Part shown: positions 38,933 through 46,482 of the stretch, piece after piece
How positions within the stretch are numbered: the stretch's first letter is position 1
Layout of the letters: each line of letters opens with the position of its first letter
Source: Jannaschia sp. Os4
GTDB taxonomy: Bacteria; Pseudomonadota; Alphaproteobacteria; Rhodobacterales; Rhodobacteraceae
DNA length: 64,000 bases
Assembly: GCF_016820245.1 (NCBI RefSeq)
Contig: NZ_JAFCAR010000004.1
Coordinates: 496,001-560,000 of the forward strand
Direction: 5' to 3'
Position numbers and translations under genes: made by a program
The notes under the pieces: generated by a model
Database searches by the model: none
Told to the model about the DNA's origin: nothing
Seen by the model: the letters and a program-made list of their open reading frames with translations, nothing else

Positions 38933-39103
38933 CCGCGCCAGCGGCCCGCGCGTTCCGCCGGAGGCGGACCTCTGGTCCGACGGGCCGTCCCCCAGCACGG
39001 CGATTGGTCGATCGTTGGGACGACGTGGAGGCGTCGGGCGGGGGTAAGGGATAAAGCGCATGGCGGAGGGGGCGGATCGCCGCGCCACGGCCCCGCGATG
39101 CGC
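38933..39103 (-). repeat. dispersed repeat, copy B
   Basis: Read on the minus strand it starts GCGCATCGCGGGGCCGTGG, then GCGCGGCGATCCG, CTTTATCCCTTACCCCCGC, ACCAATCGCCGTGCTGGGG and ends CGCGCGGGCCGCTGG. It fills most of the 313-bp gap between maf and the RNase G gene; the rest holds a hairpin and no gene. It is aligned with copies A and C over three conserved blocks. Confidence 0.8.
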
Positions 39104-39149
39104 TGCCGTCGCTCCGGATCCGATTAGGGGTCTCGGTGGGTGGGGCGAG

Positions 39150-39170
39150 GCCCCGGATCAAGTCCGGGGC
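39150..39170. terminator. hairpin downstream of maf
   Basis: GCCCCGGA and TCCGGGGC are perfect 8-bp arms around TCAAG, 7 bp past the maf stop (39177) on the minus strand. It would terminate the infA-maf segment before RNase G. No T-run follows. Confidence 0.65.
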
Positions 39171-39176
39171 GTGGCC

Positions 39177-39761
39177 TCAGGTTCGGGGCGCGGCCCAGAC
39201 CGCGATGCCCGCCGCTTGGAGCAGGTTCGCGGTCTCGTGGAGCGGAAGGCCCACGACGCCGGAGAAGCTGCCCTCCATCCACGCGACGAGCGCGCCCGCC
39301 GGGCCTTGGATGGCGTAGGCGCCCGCCTTGCCCTGCCAGTCTCCGGTGGCGAGGTAGCCGTCCCGTTCCGCGTCGGAGAGGCGCTTGAGCTTGACGGAGG
39401 ATTGGGACGTCTTGGACCAGGTCCGGTCGCCCCGGCGGACGGCGACGCAGGTGATCACCTTGTGGCGGCGGCCCGACAGGAGCGCGAGCATCCGCGCCGC
39501 GTCGGCCTCGTCCTCGGGCTTGCCGAGGATGCGGCGGCCCACGGCGACGGTGGTGTCGGCGCAGAGGACGACGTCGTCCGGGTCGGCTTGGGCGGCGGCG
39601 AGCTTCGCGGCGGTGATGCGCTCGCAATAGGGGCGGGGCAGTTCGGCCGGGCGCGGCGTCTCGTCCACGTCGGGAGGGCGGACGGCGTACGGCTCGACCC
39701 CGATCTGGGCGAGGAGGTCGAGGCGGCGGGGGGAGCCGGAGGCGAGGATCAGGCGGGGCAT
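39177..39761 (-). CDS. maf: Maf nucleotide pyrophosphatase
   Basis: The 194-residue house-cleaning pyrophosphatase hydrolyses non-canonical NTPs such as dTTP or UTP derivatives. Signatures are [18 protein letters not shown] at the start, [30 protein letters not shown] with the catalytic Asp, [13 protein letters not shown], and [26 protein letters not shown]. It is between infA and RNase G on the minus strand. About 53 bases of its 5' end plus leader are duplicated upstream (39857-39909). Confidence 0.95.
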   Translation of the reverse strand: MPRLILASGSPRRLDLLAQIGVEPYAVRPPDVDETPRPAELPRPYCERITAAKLAAAQADPDDVVLCADTTVAVGRRILGKPEDEADAARMLALLSGRRHKVITCVAVRRGDRTWSKTSQSSVKLKRLSDAERDGYLATGDWQGKAGAYAIQGPAGALVAWMEGSFSGVVGLPLHETANLLQAAGIAVWAAPRT

Positions 39762-39936
39762 GGGGCACCCAGATCGGCAAGGGCGCGGGACCGCGCGTCG
39801 CTGCGCGACACGCTCATCCCGCCTGCCGCGTCCCTGCGGGACGCGTCATCGGAGGAGAGGATCAGGCGGGGCATGAGGCACCCAGATCGGCAAGGGCGCG
39901 GGACCGCGCCCTGCTTCGCAGGACGCTCATCCCGCC
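39744..39936. repeat. direct duplication spanning the maf start
   Basis: Bases 39744-39796, covering the first maf codons, the start and its leader, recur at 39857-39909 with one mismatch. Each copy is followed by a CGCTCATCCCGCC tail after a short hairpin (GTCGCTGCGCGAC or CCCTGCTTCGCAGG-like). Between the copies lies a third palindrome, GCGTCCCTGCGGGACGC. The upstream copy keeps an in-frame ATG reading MPRLIL before diverging. Confidence 0.8.
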
Positions 39937-39939
39937 ATC

Positions 39940-39980
39940 ACAGGTTCAAGTGATCGCCTTCGGCGATCACTTGAACCTGT
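39940..39980 (-). terminator. infA terminator hairpin overlapping its stop codon
   Basis: ACAGGTTCAAGTGATCGCC and GGCGATCACTTGAACCTGT are perfect 19-bp arms with loop TTC. On the minus strand the 5' arm contains the last infA codons (Tyr-Arg-Phe-Lys) and TGA. It is the longest perfect hairpin in the window. Confidence 0.85.
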
Positions 39981-40185
39981 AATTGATCCGCCCCTTGGTC
40001 AGGTCGTAGGGCGTCATCTCGACCTGCACCTTGTCGCCCGCGAGGACCCGGATGCGGTTCTTCCGCATCTTGCCTGCCGTGTGCGCGATGATCTCATGGC
40101 CGTTGTCGAGTTCGACCCGGAACGTCGCGTTGGGCAGGAGTTCCTTCACGACGCCGGGGAATTCGAGCAACTCTTCCTTGGCCAT
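39967..40185 (-). CDS. infA: translation initiation factor IF-1
   Basis: The 72-residue OB-fold protein binds the ribosomal A site during initiation. The sequence [13 protein letters not shown]...[29 protein letters not shown] is diagnostic. It sits between maf and the low-molecular-weight phosphatase, as usual in this group. Its last codons form half of a 19-bp hairpin. Confidence 0.97.
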   Translation of the reverse strand: MAKEELLEFPGVVKELLPNATFRVELDNGHEIIAHTAGKMRKNRIRVLAGDKVQVEMTPYDLTKGRINYRFK

Positions 40186-40272
40186 GTGATCTCCAGTTTG
40201 TGTGAGCCCCCTGCGTGGGGATGCGGGTAGATGGTCACGTTTGGGTGGTTTGGCAAGGGCGTGCGGGCGGCG

Positions 40273-40713
40273 TCAGCCGAACCGCTCCCGCAGCCGTTCC
40301 GCGATCTGGTCGCGCACTTGGCGGTACATGGCGAGCTTGGCCTCGCGCCCGTCGCCGACGCCCGTGGGATCCATGATGGGCCAGTACTCCACGTCGATAT
40401 GGGCATGGCGCGCGAGTTCCTGCGCGCGGCGCTGGGAGGCGGGGGAGAGGGCGACTATCAGGTCGAAGCCCTCGAGGTCGTCGCCCCATTCGCGCATCTC
40501 GTCGAAGGACCGGGTGCGGTGGCGCGACAGTTCCACCCCCTTCTCGGCGCAGACGGCGATGGCGAAGCCGTCGATGTCGAGGTCGTTCTTCACCCCCGCC
40601 GACTGGACGTAGATGTCGTGGCCGCGAAGTTGCTTCATCAGCCCCTCGGCCATCGGCGAGCGGACGGAGTTGTGGTCGCAGCAGAAGAGGACGGATTGGG
40701 GGGCGTCGGTCAT
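40273..40713 (-). CDS. low-molecular-weight phosphatase / arsenate reductase-like
   Basis: The 146-residue protein has the LMW phosphatase loop CDHNSVRS (Cys12, Arg18) near the N-terminus, and a C-terminal EYWPIMDPTGVGDGREA carrying the catalytic-acid Asp and Pro typical of the family. Such enzymes act on phosphotyrosine or arsenate; here the DHNSVRS loop suits arsenate reductase-like annotations, but no ars genes are near. It lies between infA and UPF0262 in a conserved order. Confidence 0.85.
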   Translation of the reverse strand: MTDAPQSVLFCCDHNSVRSPMAEGLMKQLRGHDIYVQSAGVKNDLDIDGFAIAVCAEKGVELSRHRTRSFDEMREWGDDLEGFDLIVALSPASQRRAQELARHAHIDVEYWPIMDPTGVGDGREAKLAMYRQVRDQIAERLRERFG

Positions 40714-40768
40714 CGCCCGGCCCAGGCCTCGTCCCCGGCCCATCGGGGCCCCGGCTCGGGGGCCGGGG

Positions 40769-40805
40769 CGGCGGATGAGGGTTTCGGAGAAACCCTCATC
40801 CGCCG
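40769..40805 (-). terminator. UPF0262 terminator hairpin overlapping its stop codon
   Basis: CGGCGGATGAGGGTTTC and GAAACCCTCATCCGCCG are perfect 17-bp arms with loop GGA. The UPF0262 stop (40796-40798) and its last Gly codons lie in the stem. GGGGCCCCGGCTCGGGGGCC-type palindrome sits just below. Confidence 0.8.
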
Positions 40806-41263
40806 AAATGCAGCACGCAGACGAGGGTGAAGAGGCGGCGGGCGGTGGGCTTGTCGATGCGGGCCTTGCCCTCGAGGCGCTCGGCGAGGATGCGCGCGCC
40901 CTCGTCGTGGATGCCGCGGCGGGCCATGTCGATGGCCTCGATCTGGGAGGGCGGCAGGCGGCGGACGGCCTCGAAGTAGCTCTCGCAGATCTGCCAGTAG
41001 TCCTTGACCACCTGCCGGAAGGGGCCGAGCGCGAGGACGATCTCGCCCGCCTGCCCCTCCGGCGCGGTGATCTCGAAGGCGAGGCGCCCGTCGCGGATGG
41101 CGAGGCGGAGGTCGTAGGGGCCGGCGGGCGCGGCCTCGCGGTCGAGCGCGAAGCTGTTCTCCTCCAGCAGGTCGAAGATGGCCACGCGCCGCTCCTGCTC
41201 GATCTCCGGCGTGGGCACGGGGAGGTTCGAGTCGTCGATCTCGATGGTGGCGATGCGGTCCAT
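40796..41263 (-). CDS. UPF0262 family protein
   Basis: The 155-residue protein matches UPF0262: IATIEIDDSNLPVPTPEIEQERRVAIFDLLEENSF, SRLPPSQIEAIDMARRGIHDEGARIL, and a C-terminal DKPTARRLFTLVCVLHFGG. It is restricted mainly to alphaproteobacteria and is usually next to hisD, as here after a long gap. Function unknown. Its stop is in a 17-bp hairpin. Confidence 0.9.
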   Translation of the reverse strand: MDRIATIEIDDSNLPVPTPEIEQERRVAIFDLLEENSFALDREAAPAGPYDLRLAIRDGRLAFEITAPEGQAGEIVLALGPFRQVVKDYWQICESYFEAVRRLPPSQIEAIDMARRGIHDEGARILAERLEGKARIDKPTARRLFTLVCVLHFGG

Positions 41264-41318
41264 GAGGGGTGTGGTAGGGGGCGGCGCGGGCGTTGGGAAG
41301 GGTTCGGGTGTCCGCAAA

Positions 41319-41374
41319 AAGGGGGGGGTCGCGGAGCAAGTCTCGGAGCAACGGCCCGAAGCCCCCCCCCCCTT
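41319..41374. repeat. homopolymer inverted repeat in the hisD-UPF0262 gap
   Basis: AA plus eight G (41319-41328) pairs with eleven C plus TT (41362-41374). The 363-bp gap here otherwise holds dispersed repeat copy C and no gene. Long G and C runs are prone to slippage. Confidence 0.7.
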
Positions 41375-41396
41375 GCATGGACGATGCGCCGCCCGA

Positions 41397-41557
41397 GCGC
41401 GTCGCGGGGCCGTGGCGCGGCGATGCGACCTGTCCGCCGAGAGGTTTATCCCGCACCCCCGCACGACGCTCCCGCGGGGCGCACACGACAGACCAATCGC
41501 CGTGCCGTGGGGACGGCCCGGCGATGCGCGGCTCGCTGGCGCTCGCGGCCCGCGCGG
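41397..41557 (+). repeat. dispersed repeat, copy C
   Basis: Plus-strand copy: GCGCGTCGCGGGGCCGTGG, GCGCGGCGATGCGACC, GTTTATCCCGCACCCCCGC, ACCAATCGCCGTGCCGTGG and GGACGGCCCGGCGATGCG. Unlike B it runs antisense to the flanking operon. It is closest to B in the ACCAATCGCCGTG block and to A in the final block. Confidence 0.8.
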
Positions 41558-41626
41558 GCGCTCTGCTCCGGGGATGGGGTATCCCCCCTCCGGTGTCACG
41601 GAAGGGTCCGCTGGCGGTCCCGTCCC

Positions 41627-42928
41627 CTACCCGTTCAGCCGGTCCAACCGCGCCTGCACGGACAGCCCATGCGCCTCCAAGCTCTCGCTCGTGGCGAGCG
41701 TCACCGCCGCCGGGCCGATGGCGCGCAAGCTCTCGGGGGTCATGGCGGCTAGGGTGGTGCGCTTGAGGAAGTGGAGGGTGCCCAGCCCGCTGGCGTGGCG
41801 GGCGGAGCGGGCGGTGGGGAGGACGTGGTTGGGGCCGCCCACATAGTCGCCGATGGCCTCGGGCGTCCAGTGGCCGAGGAAGATCGCGCCCGCGTGGCGG
41901 ATGCGGTCGGACAGGGCGTCGGGGTCCTCGACGCAGAGCTCGAGGTGCTCGGGGGCGATGCGGTCGGACAGCGCGGCCGCCTCCTCCAAGTCGCGGGCGA
42001 CGACCGTGGCGCCGTAGTCGCGCCATGCGGCGCCGGCGATGTCGGCGCGAGCGAGGGTCTGCAAGCGGCGGTCGACGGCGTCGGAGACGGCGCGGGCGAG
42101 GGCGGCGTCGGGGGTGACGAGGATGGATTGGGCGACGGGGTCGTGCTCGGCTTGGCTCAGCAGGTCGACGGCGACCCAGTCGGGGTCGGCGGTGTGGTCG
42201 GCGATGACGAGGATCTCGGAGGGGCCCGCCACCATGTCGATGCCGACGCGGCCGTAGACCTGCCTCTTGGCGGCGGCCACGTAGGCGTTGCCGGGGCCGG
42301 TGACGACGTCGACGGGGGCGATGGTATCGGTGCCGTAGGCCATCGCGGCGATCGCCTGCGCGCCGCCCACGCGGTAGACCTCGTCTACCCCGGCGAGGCG
42401 GGCGGCGCAGAGGACGAGGGGGTTCGTGGCGCCGTCGGGCGTGGGGACGCACATCACGAGGCGGCGGACGCCCGCGACCCGCGCGGGGATGGCGTTCATC
42501 AGCACGGAGGACGGGTAGGAGGCGAGGCCGCCGGGCACGTAGAGGCCCGCCGCGTCCACGGGCGTCCAGCGCCAGCCGAGGCGGGCGCCGGTGTCGTCGG
42601 TCCACATGCGGTCCTCGGGCACCTGGGCCTCGTGGAAGGCGCGGATGCGGGCGGCGGCCAGCTCCAGCGCCGCGCGCTCGGGGGCGGTGACGGCGGCGGT
42701 GGCGGCGTCGATCTCGCCCTCGGAGACGCGCATCGTCTCGGGCGTCAGGTCGAGGCGGTCGAAGCGCGCCGTCAGCTCCAGCACGGCGGCGTCGCCGCGG
42801 GCGCGGACGTCGCGCAGGATGGCGGCCACGGCGTCGCCCACGTCGGCGTCGTCCTCGCGCTTGGCCGAGAGCAGCGCGGCGAAGGCGGCGTCGAACCCGT
42901 CTTGGGTCGTGTCGAGATGGACGGGCAT
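41627..42928 (-). CDS. hisD: histidinol dehydrogenase
   Basis: The 433-residue zinc enzyme oxidises histidinol to histidine in two steps with NAD. Conserved parts include GLYVPGGLASYPSSVLMNAIPARVAGV and MVAGPSEILVIADHTADPDWVAVDLLSQAEHDPVAQS, with the catalytic Glu/His in IAPEHLELCVEDP. The length is standard. It heads the minus-strand block hisD-UPF0262-phosphatase, although the 363-bp gap with repeat C may break cotranscription. Confidence 0.98.
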   Translation of the reverse strand: MPVHLDTTQDGFDAAFAALLSAKREDDADVGDAVAAILRDVRARGDAAVLELTARFDRLDLTPETMRVSEGEIDAATAAVTAPERAALELAAARIRAFHEAQVPEDRMWTDDTGARLGWRWTPVDAAGLYVPGGLASYPSSVLMNAIPARVAGVRRLVMCVPTPDGATNPLVLCAARLAGVDEVYRVGGAQAIAAMAYGTDTIAPVDVVTGPGNAYVAAAKRQVYGRVGIDMVAGPSEILVIADHTADPDWVAVDLLSQAEHDPVAQSILVTPDAALARAVSDAVDRRLQTLARADIAGAAWRDYGATVVARDLEEAAALSDRIAPEHLELCVEDPDALSDRIRHAGAIFLGHWTPEAIGDYVGGPNHVLPTARSARHASGLGTLHFLKRTTLAAMTPESLRAIGPAAVTLATSESLEAHGLSVQARLDRLNG

Positions 42929-43163
42929 GGCGGCCTCCGGGTCGGTGCGGCGGCCTCGTAGCGCGGGGGGCGGGCGGCCTCAACGCGCCCCCGGCGCGAA
43001 TCGGTGCGGCGCGGGGGCGCGGCGGGATCGTTTCGCGGGCGGCGACGGCGGGACGGCGCGCGGGGGATTGGGGCGGCGATGTCGCCTGAACGGCCCAACT
43101 CCGACGCATTTCCGTGCGAGCCCGTCCGGGCCGGTTTATGGTAAACGCCTGTCGCGGAGGACG

Positions 43164-44099
43164 ATGCGGATGATCGACGACCTGCCCCCTTGGCCCAAGC
43201 CCATGCTCGCCGCGATCCCCGCGCCGGGGCCGGACGGCCTGCGCCGGGTGCTGGACGACGAGCATCTCGCGGTGTTCCGGCCCGCCGGCTCCACGCTGGT
43301 CGTGGGCTTCGAGGAGGGGCGGCACCTGATGGCGGGGGGCCGGACCCTGGCGCACCGGATGGAGGAGCGCGAGGGCTGGTCGTCGCTGTCGATCGTGAAC
43401 CGCGCGCGGAGCTTCTTCCGCGGCGCCGCGCTGGCGGCCTACTTCGACGGCCTGACCGACGAGGGGTTCTTCGACGGGTTCGACCGGGTGCTCTTCGTGG
43501 GCGCCGACGAGGAGGCGGGCTTCGCGGCCTGCGCCTACTCGGTGGCGGCGCCGGGGGCGACGGTGCTGGCCGTGCATCCCGTGGCCACGCTGGAGCGGTC
43601 GCGCACGGCGTGGGAGCGGCGGTTCCGCCGCGAGCGGGCGGCGGACTGGGGCGCGCGCTACGCCTACGCGCCCGCGATGGTCGACGCGGCGGCGCGGGCC
43701 TACGTGCTGTCGGACCCGACCGCGCTGTTCCCGGAGGTCCACGCGAGCCTGTTCCAAGGGCCGCACGTCACGCACCTGCACGCGCCGCACGCGGGGGCGG
43801 ACCTGAACGAGCTGCTCCGCGACCTCGACCTCTTCGCGCCGATGGCGGTGGCGGCGGCGGAGGGCACGCTCGGGGCGGCGTCCTTCGGGGCGCTGTGGCG
43901 CGCGCGGCGGGAGTCGCCGCTCTACCTCGCCAAGCTTCTCGGGGCGCTGGACCCGGCGAAGCGGCCCGACCTGACGGCGCGGGCCTGCCGCTGGATGCTC
44001 GCACGCGATGCGGAGTCGCGGCCCGCGCAGCGGGCGCTGAAGGTCGCCGAGGCGGCCCGGGCCGAGCGCAAGCAGCAGGTCAGGATCGCCGGGGAGTGA
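43164..44099 (+). CDS. conserved protein, possible degenerate alpha/beta hydrolase
   Basis: The 311-residue protein resembles uncharacterised Rhodobacteraceae proteins. ILVVGFEEGRHL and DRVLFVGADEEAGFAACAYSVAAPGATVLAVHPVATL look like a hydrolase beta-strand and elbow, but the usual nucleophile G-x-S-x-G is replaced by GADEEAG. A helical C-terminus (about 230-311) has many Ala/Arg. GGAGG precedes the ATG at 43164. Its 3' end overlaps the convergent MATE gene by 20 bp. Function unknown; a structural or lost-enzyme role is possible. Confidence 0.65.
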   Translation: MRMIDDLPPWPKPMLAAIPAPGPDGLRRVLDDEHLAVFRPAGSTLVVGFEEGRHLMAGGRTLAHRMEEREGWSSLSIVNRARSFFRGAALAAYFDGLTDEGFFDGFDRVLFVGADEEAGFAACAYSVAAPGATVLAVHPVATLERSRTAWERRFRRERAADWGARYAYAPAMVDAAARAYVLSDPTALFPEVHASLFQGPHVTHLHAPHAGADLNELLRDLDLFAPMAVAAAEGTLGAASFGALWRARRESPLYLAKLLGALDPAKRPDLTARACRWMLARDAESRPAQRALKVAEAARAERKQQVRIAGE

Positions 44100-45396
44100 C
44101 GTCCCGCTCCAAGGCCGGGTAGCGCCACGCGAGCGTCGCGCCCCGCGCGGCGAGGAACACCAGCAGCGCGGCCCAGAGGCCGTGGTTGCCGAAGGCGGAC
44201 ACCAATAGCGCCAGCGCCGCGAGGTAGATGGCGAAGGCGACGCCCATCATCGCGGCCATGTCCTTCGTCCGGGTCGCGCCGATGAAGATGCCGTCGAGCA
44301 TGTAGCTGGCCACGCCCACGACGGGGGCGGCGACGAGCCACGGGAGGTGGGCCTTCGCCGCGGCCCGCGTGCCGGGGTCGGCGACGAGGAGGTCGATGGC
44401 GGGGCCGCCGCCCGCCGCGAAGGCCGCCGAGAGCAGGACGACCATGCCCGCGCCCCAGAGCCCCGTCAGGCGCACGGCGCGGCGGAGGCGGTCGCGGGAT
44501 GCGGCTCCGACGGCTTGGCCCACCAGCGCCTCGGCGGCGAAGGCGAAGCCGTCAAGCACGTAGGCGATGACCTCGAGGAAGAGCATCAGCACGTGGTTGG
44601 CGGCGAGCTGCGCCTCGCCGAAGCGGCCCCCCGTCAGGAGGAAGGCGCGGAAGGCCACGAGGAGAAGGGCGGAGCGGATCAGGATGTGGGCGTTGACCGT
44701 CGCCATGCGGCGCAGCGTCGGCGCGTGCAGGACGCGGGCGCGGTCGCGCCACGCGGGCGTGGCGAAGGCGTCGCGGCAGAGCCAGAGCCCGAGGCCCAGC
44801 CCCAGCCATTCGGCGGCGAAGGTGGACCACGCCACGCCGGGCACGCCGAGGCCGAGGCCCAGCACGAACCACAGGTTCAGGACGATGTTGGTGCCGTTCA
44901 TCGCGAGTTGCAGGATCAGGACGCGGCCCGTCCGCTCCTGCGCGATGAGCCAGCCGGTGACGCCGTAGCCCGCGATCAGCGCGGGGGCGGACCAGACGCG
45001 GATGGCCATGTAGTCCGCGGCGAGGCGCTTGGTCTCGGGCAGGTCGGGCGTGAGCGCGAGGGCGGCGGCGATCAGGGGGCCTTGGAACGCGATCATCGCC
45101 AGTCCCGCCACGCCGCCGATGAGCAGCGCGCGGGTCAGCAGCGCCACGAGTTCGGGGCCGTCCCCCTGCCCCAGCGCCTGCGCCGCCAGCCCCGTGGTGC
45201 CCATCCGCAGGAAGCCGAAGAGCCAGTAGGCGGCCGTCAGCATCGCGGCGCCCACGCCGACCGCCGCCACGGGGGCCGCCTCGCCGAGCTGGCCGACCGT
45301 GCCCGCGTCGACGAGGCCGAGGAGCGGGATGGTGGCGTTGGAAAGGACGATGGGGGCCGCGATGCGCAGGACGCGGCGGTTTGTGATCCCCGTCAC
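44080..45396 (-). CDS. MATE-family multidrug/toxin exporter
   Basis: The 438-residue protein has twelve predicted membrane segments in two similar halves: ITNRRVLRIAAPIVLSNATIPLLGLVDAGTVGQLGE is the MATE opening, LFGFLRMGTTGLAAQALGQGD follows, and the second half begins around LHAPTLRRMATVNAHILIRS. It exports drugs or metabolites using H+ or Na+. The start is GTG 45396, which overlaps the upstream thioesterase stop by 4 bp. It is convergent with the 43164 gene, overlapping 20 bp. Confidence 0.9.
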   Translation of the reverse strand: MTGITNRRVLRIAAPIVLSNATIPLLGLVDAGTVGQLGEAAPVAAVGVGAAMLTAAYWLFGFLRMGTTGLAAQALGQGDGPELVALLTRALLIGGVAGLAMIAFQGPLIAAALALTPDLPETKRLAADYMAIRVWSAPALIAGYGVTGWLIAQERTGRVLILQLAMNGTNIVLNLWFVLGLGLGVPGVAWSTFAAEWLGLGLGLWLCRDAFATPAWRDRARVLHAPTLRRMATVNAHILIRSALLLVAFRAFLLTGGRFGEAQLAANHVLMLFLEVIAYVLDGFAFAAEALVGQAVGAASRDRLRRAVRLTGLWGAGMVVLLSAAFAAGGGPAIDLLVADPGTRAAAKAHLPWLVAAPVVGVASYMLDGIFIGATRTKDMAAMMGVAFAIYLAALALLVSAFGNHGLWAALLVFLAARGATLAWRYPALERDVTPRRS

Positions 45397-45911
45397 GACC
45401 GCTCGGCTGCGGGGCGGTCGGGCATGAGGAAGTGGCCCGTCGCTTGGGCAAAGAGGCGGTCGCGGTTGTCCTGCCAGCCCTCGACGTGGACGGAGGCGTA
45501 GCGGCGGCCGGAGCGGTTCACGCGGGCGCGGGCATAGGCGTCGCGGGGCAGGCCCGCGCGCAGGTAGTCGACGGTGAAGCCGATGGTCTTGGGCAGGCGG
45601 GGCAGCGTGTCGGCGGTGAGCGGCTCGGACAGGCGGCCCCGTTCGAGGTCGTCCCAGATCGTGGCCCACGACAGGGTCACGATGGCCGTCACCTCGAGGA
45701 AGGCCGCCGTGGCGCCGCCGTGCAGCGCGGGCAGCGCGGGGTTGCCGATGAGGTGGTCCGCGTAGGCCATGATCCCCGTCAGCTCGTCGCCCCGGCGGTC
45801 GAAGGAGATGCCCATGAAGCGGGCGTAGGGGACCGACTCGAAGAGCGCGGTCAGGGCGGCGTCGCGGCGGCGCTTGACGACCTGGACCGGCTCGGGACGG
45901 GGGCGGCTCAC
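45393..45911 (-). CDS. PaaI-like hotdog thioesterase (first)
   Basis: The 172-residue protein is a hotdog-fold acyl-CoA thioesterase: LFESVPYARFMGISFDRRGDELTGIMAYADHLIGNPALPALHGGATAAFLEVTAI, with the catalytic-pocket HGGATAAF. It has an extra N-terminal helical extension (SRPRPEPVQVVKRRRDAALT). Its GTG start is coupled to the following thioesterase gene's stop (GTGA overlap) and to MATE downstream. The substrate is unknown. Confidence 0.85.
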   Translation of the reverse strand: MSRPRPEPVQVVKRRRDAALTALFESVPYARFMGISFDRRGDELTGIMAYADHLIGNPALPALHGGATAAFLEVTAIVTLSWATIWDDLERGRLSEPLTADTLPRLPKTIGFTVDYLRAGLPRDAYARARVNRSGRRYASVHVEGWQDNRDRLFAQATGHFLMPDRPAAERS

Positions 45912-46342
45912 AGGACGGCCCCCTTGGGCCGCTCGAGGGTGAACGTGCCGTTCGCCACCGCGACCACGCCCTCGCCGTCGCGCGCCTCGGCCCGGACGAA
46001 GGCCACCGCGCGGGTGACGTGGTGGCAGTCGGCGCGCGCCGTGACCGCCTGCCCGGGCGTGGCCGCGCGCATGTAGTCGATCCGCAGGTCCATCGTCGCC
46101 GTGCCCAGCGCCCCGGTCGGGTGGGTCAGCACGGCGGCGCCGCCGCAGGTGTCCATGAGGGTCGAGACCGCGCCCCCGTGGATGACGCCGGTGCGCGGGT
46201 CGCCCACGAGATGCTCGGCCCACGGCATCGAGAGGGTGGCCCAGCCGTCGCCCACCGCCTCGACGGCGAGGCCGAGGGCGCGGGCGTGGGGCAGCGCCTC
46301 GATGAACTGGCGGGCGCCGCTCAGGCGGGTGTCGGTGTCCAT
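45908..46342 (-). CDS. PaaI-like hotdog thioesterase (second)
   Basis: This 144-residue protein has AEHLVGDPRTGVIHGGAVSTLMDTCGGAAVLTHP, the HGG(A/V)xxxxxD signature of PaaI-type enzymes, hydrolysing short or aromatic acyl-CoAs. It heads a three-gene overlapping unit with another thioesterase and a MATE exporter, possibly removing and exporting acids. GGAGGG lies just ahead; the 18-base leader matches that of the gene at 32508. Confidence 0.88.
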   Translation of the reverse strand: MDTDTRLSGARQFIEALPHARALGLAVEAVGDGWATLSMPWAEHLVGDPRTGVIHGGAVSTLMDTCGGAAVLTHPTGALGTATMDLRIDYMRAATPGQAVTARADCHHVTRAVAFVRAEARDGEGVVAVANGTFTLERPKGAVL

Positions 46343-46482
46343 GCGCCCTCCCTGCCCCGGACGCGCGACGGCCCGCAAGGCGGGCCGCGACAAAGTGGAC
46401 AGCGGGCGGCGGGCGCGGCTAGGGTGACGCAAGGGACGGGGCGCCGCGGGGGCGGACGCGCCTAACCCCTCGGGAGGACTGC

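Noticed and set aside
40273-40713. Arsenic resistance operon
   Set aside because: Only a phosphatase-like protein is present; no arsR, arsB or acr3 is seen and the gene order is housekeeping.
45297-45396. ATG-only start for the MATE gene
   Set aside because: The first in-frame ATG would remove the conserved entry helix; the GTG at 45396 overlaps the previous stop as in neighbouring gene pairs.
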